Origin: DATLLN01 sp963809205 | GTDB taxonomy: Bacteria > Actinomycetota > Thermoleophilia > Gaiellales > JAICJC01 | DNA length: 64,000 bases | Assembly: GCA_963809205.1 (NCBI GenBank) | Contig: CAWEIS010000004.1 | Location: 310,001 to 374,000, forward strand | Reading direction: 5' to 3' | Shown: positions 63,320 through 64,000 of the stretch, one piece after another | Layout: each line of letters starts with the position of its first letter | How positions within the stretch are numbered: the stretch's first letter is position 1 | The notes under the pieces: model-generated | Databases searched by the model: none | What the model was told of the DNA's origin: nothing | What the model saw: only the letters and a program-made list of their open reading frames with translations | Position numbers and translations under genes: made by a program

Positions 63320-63673
63320 ATGCGGCTTCCGGAGGGCTTCGTCGTCGTCTCGGAGGCGACTCCCTTCGAGCGGCGCGTGCACCGCATCGTCAAGCGGATC
63401 CCGGCAGGGATGGTGGCCAGCTACGGGCGGATCGCCGAGTGGGCCGGGCGGCCGGGGGCGGCCCGCGCCGTCGGTGGCATCATGTCGCGCAGCGACGGCG
63501 CCCTGCCCGCGCACCGGGTGGTCAACGCGTCGGGCGGCCTGGTGCCGGGGTGGGAGCGGGAGCAGCGTGAGCGGCTGCGCGCGGAGGGCGTGCGGATCAG
63601 GGCCGGCCGGGTTGCCGATCCGATCCCGTGGTGGCCGGGTCCTCGTACTCGGTCTGCTCGTAGTAGCGCGTGA
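63320..63673 (+). CDS. Alkyltransferase-like (ATL) protein lacking the acceptor cysteine
   Basis: A 117-residue protein matching the DNA-binding domain of O6-alkylguanine-DNA alkyltransferase: FERRVHRIVKRIPAGMVASY, GRIAEWAGRPGAARAVGGIM (arginine finger) and LPAHRVVNASGGLVPGWERE. The active-site PCHR is PAHR, so it cannot accept the alkyl group; ATL proteins of this kind bind and flip alkylated guanine and hand it to nucleotide excision repair. TATGGT lies 6 nt before the ATG. Its last 77 bp overlap the convergent ATP-grasp gene. Confidence 0.9.
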   Translation: MRLPEGFVVVSEATPFERRVHRIVKRIPAGMVASYGRIAEWAGRPGAARAVGGIMSRSDGALPAHRVVNASGGLVPGWEREQRERLRAEGVRIRAGRVADPIPWWPGPRTRSARSSA

Positions 63674-64000
63674 CCCGGCGGCCGATCCGCGTCCGCGGGT
63701 CGGCCGCCGCGATCTCGTCGTCCGTCAGCTCCCCCAGCGCACGCCTGACGGCCAGCCAGGGCAGGTTCAGGTCGGGCTGGTAGATCAGCGTCGAGATCCG
63801 CGGGTTGATCTCGAGCAGCCGGTCGCCCAGGAACTGGACGTTGACCAGGTGGTCAAGCCCGATCGCCTCGACCAGCGCTCGCGAGTAGCCGAGCAGGTCG
63901 GGCCGGTCGATGATCCGGAACTCCATCGCCAGCCCGGCGCGGAACGCCTCGCGAGTCTTGGCGCTGGCGACCAACGTCCGGCCCGAGGCGCACAGCGCGT
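63597..64000 (-). CDS. ATP-grasp domain protein, C-terminal part (runs off the window)
   Basis: The C-terminal 134 residues of a carbamoyl-phosphate-synthase-like ATP-grasp protein. Seen: ASAKTREAFRAGLAMEFRII, ALVEAIGLDHLVNVQFLGD and the metal-binding end of the ATP site RLLEINPRISTLIYQPDLNL (E-x-N). The frame stays open to the window edge, so the start and the ATP loop are not visible. Such single-copy ATP-grasp genes in glycan regions often make peptide or amide links, but the substrate is unknown here. Confidence 0.75.
   Translation of the reverse strand, partial: ALCASGRTLVASAKTREAFRAGLAMEFRIIDRPDLLGYSRALVEAIGLDHLVNVQFLGDRLLEINPRISTLIYQPDLNLPWLAVRRALGELTDDEIAAADPRTRIGRRVTRYYEQTEYEDPATTGSDRQPGRP

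Overview
The window is a gene-dense, very high-GC stretch of a bacterial chromosome with no rRNA, tRNA, CRISPR array, prophage or complete insertion sequence that I can see. The gene content points to an actinobacterium of a deep lineage such as Thermoleophilia (Gaiellales/Solirubrobacterales). The pointers are menaquinone synthesis by the futalosine route (mqnE-mqnA-mqnC), a quinol:cytochrome c reductase with split cytochrome b whose second half is fused to a cytochrome c domain (the Bacillus-like layout, not the usual actinobacterial one), and many start codons lying 6-9 nt behind a TANNNT -10 box, as in leaderless actinobacterial mRNAs. The lineage is an inference; no marker gene was compared.

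Layout. 1-5.4 kb: CBS-domain transporter, aldo/keto reductase, pgi and an MFS exporter, all broken by many one-base indels. 5.4-7.4 kb: marR-efflux pump operon behind a long palindrome. 7.4-12.5 kb: a probable amine-catabolic cluster (aldehyde dehydrogenase, DmdA-like tetrahydrofolate-dependent demethylase, glutamine-synthetase-like ligase, gamma-glutamyl hydrolase) arranged around a small leaderless gene. 12.5-15.2 kb: two response regulators, a degenerate histidine kinase and a PfkB sugar kinase. 15.3-19.2 kb: CDF metal transporter, HtrA protease, membrane protein, lipid/diacylglycerol kinase. 19.1-24.1 kb: a four-gene operon of two peptidases, an ATP-grasp ligase and a LysN-type aminotransferase. 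24.1-37.3 kb: membrane and envelope genes, YmdB-type phosphodiesterase, AI-2E transporter, XRE-TPR regulator, hemB-hemL, lemA. 37.4-37.6 kb: a 221-bp element with terminal inverted repeats.

38.3-48.6 kb is a respiratory quinone island: ubiD-like, Rieske, cytochrome b, cytochrome b/c fusion, ubiX-like, menG, polyprenyl diphosphate synthase, mqnE, mqnA and mqnC, interrupted only by a divergent beta-lactamase-fold gene. It carries most of the enzymes for making menaquinone plus the complex that oxidises menaquinol. The UbiA-type prenyltransferase and mqnB/mqnD are not in the window.

49-63.3 kb is a surface-polysaccharide region: DegT aminotransferase, DUF354 protein, chain-length regulator, a heptose set (hddA-gmhA-gmhB), glycosyltransferases, an acyltransferase, an initiating sugar transferase and an O-antigen ligase/polymerase. 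An alkyltransferase-like protein and a truncated ATP-grasp protein end the window.

About thirty genes-internal frame breaks resolve to one-base insertions and only about five to deletions. They hit essential genes (pgi, mqnE, prenyl synthase), so I treat them as sequence errors and annotate the genes as intact across them.
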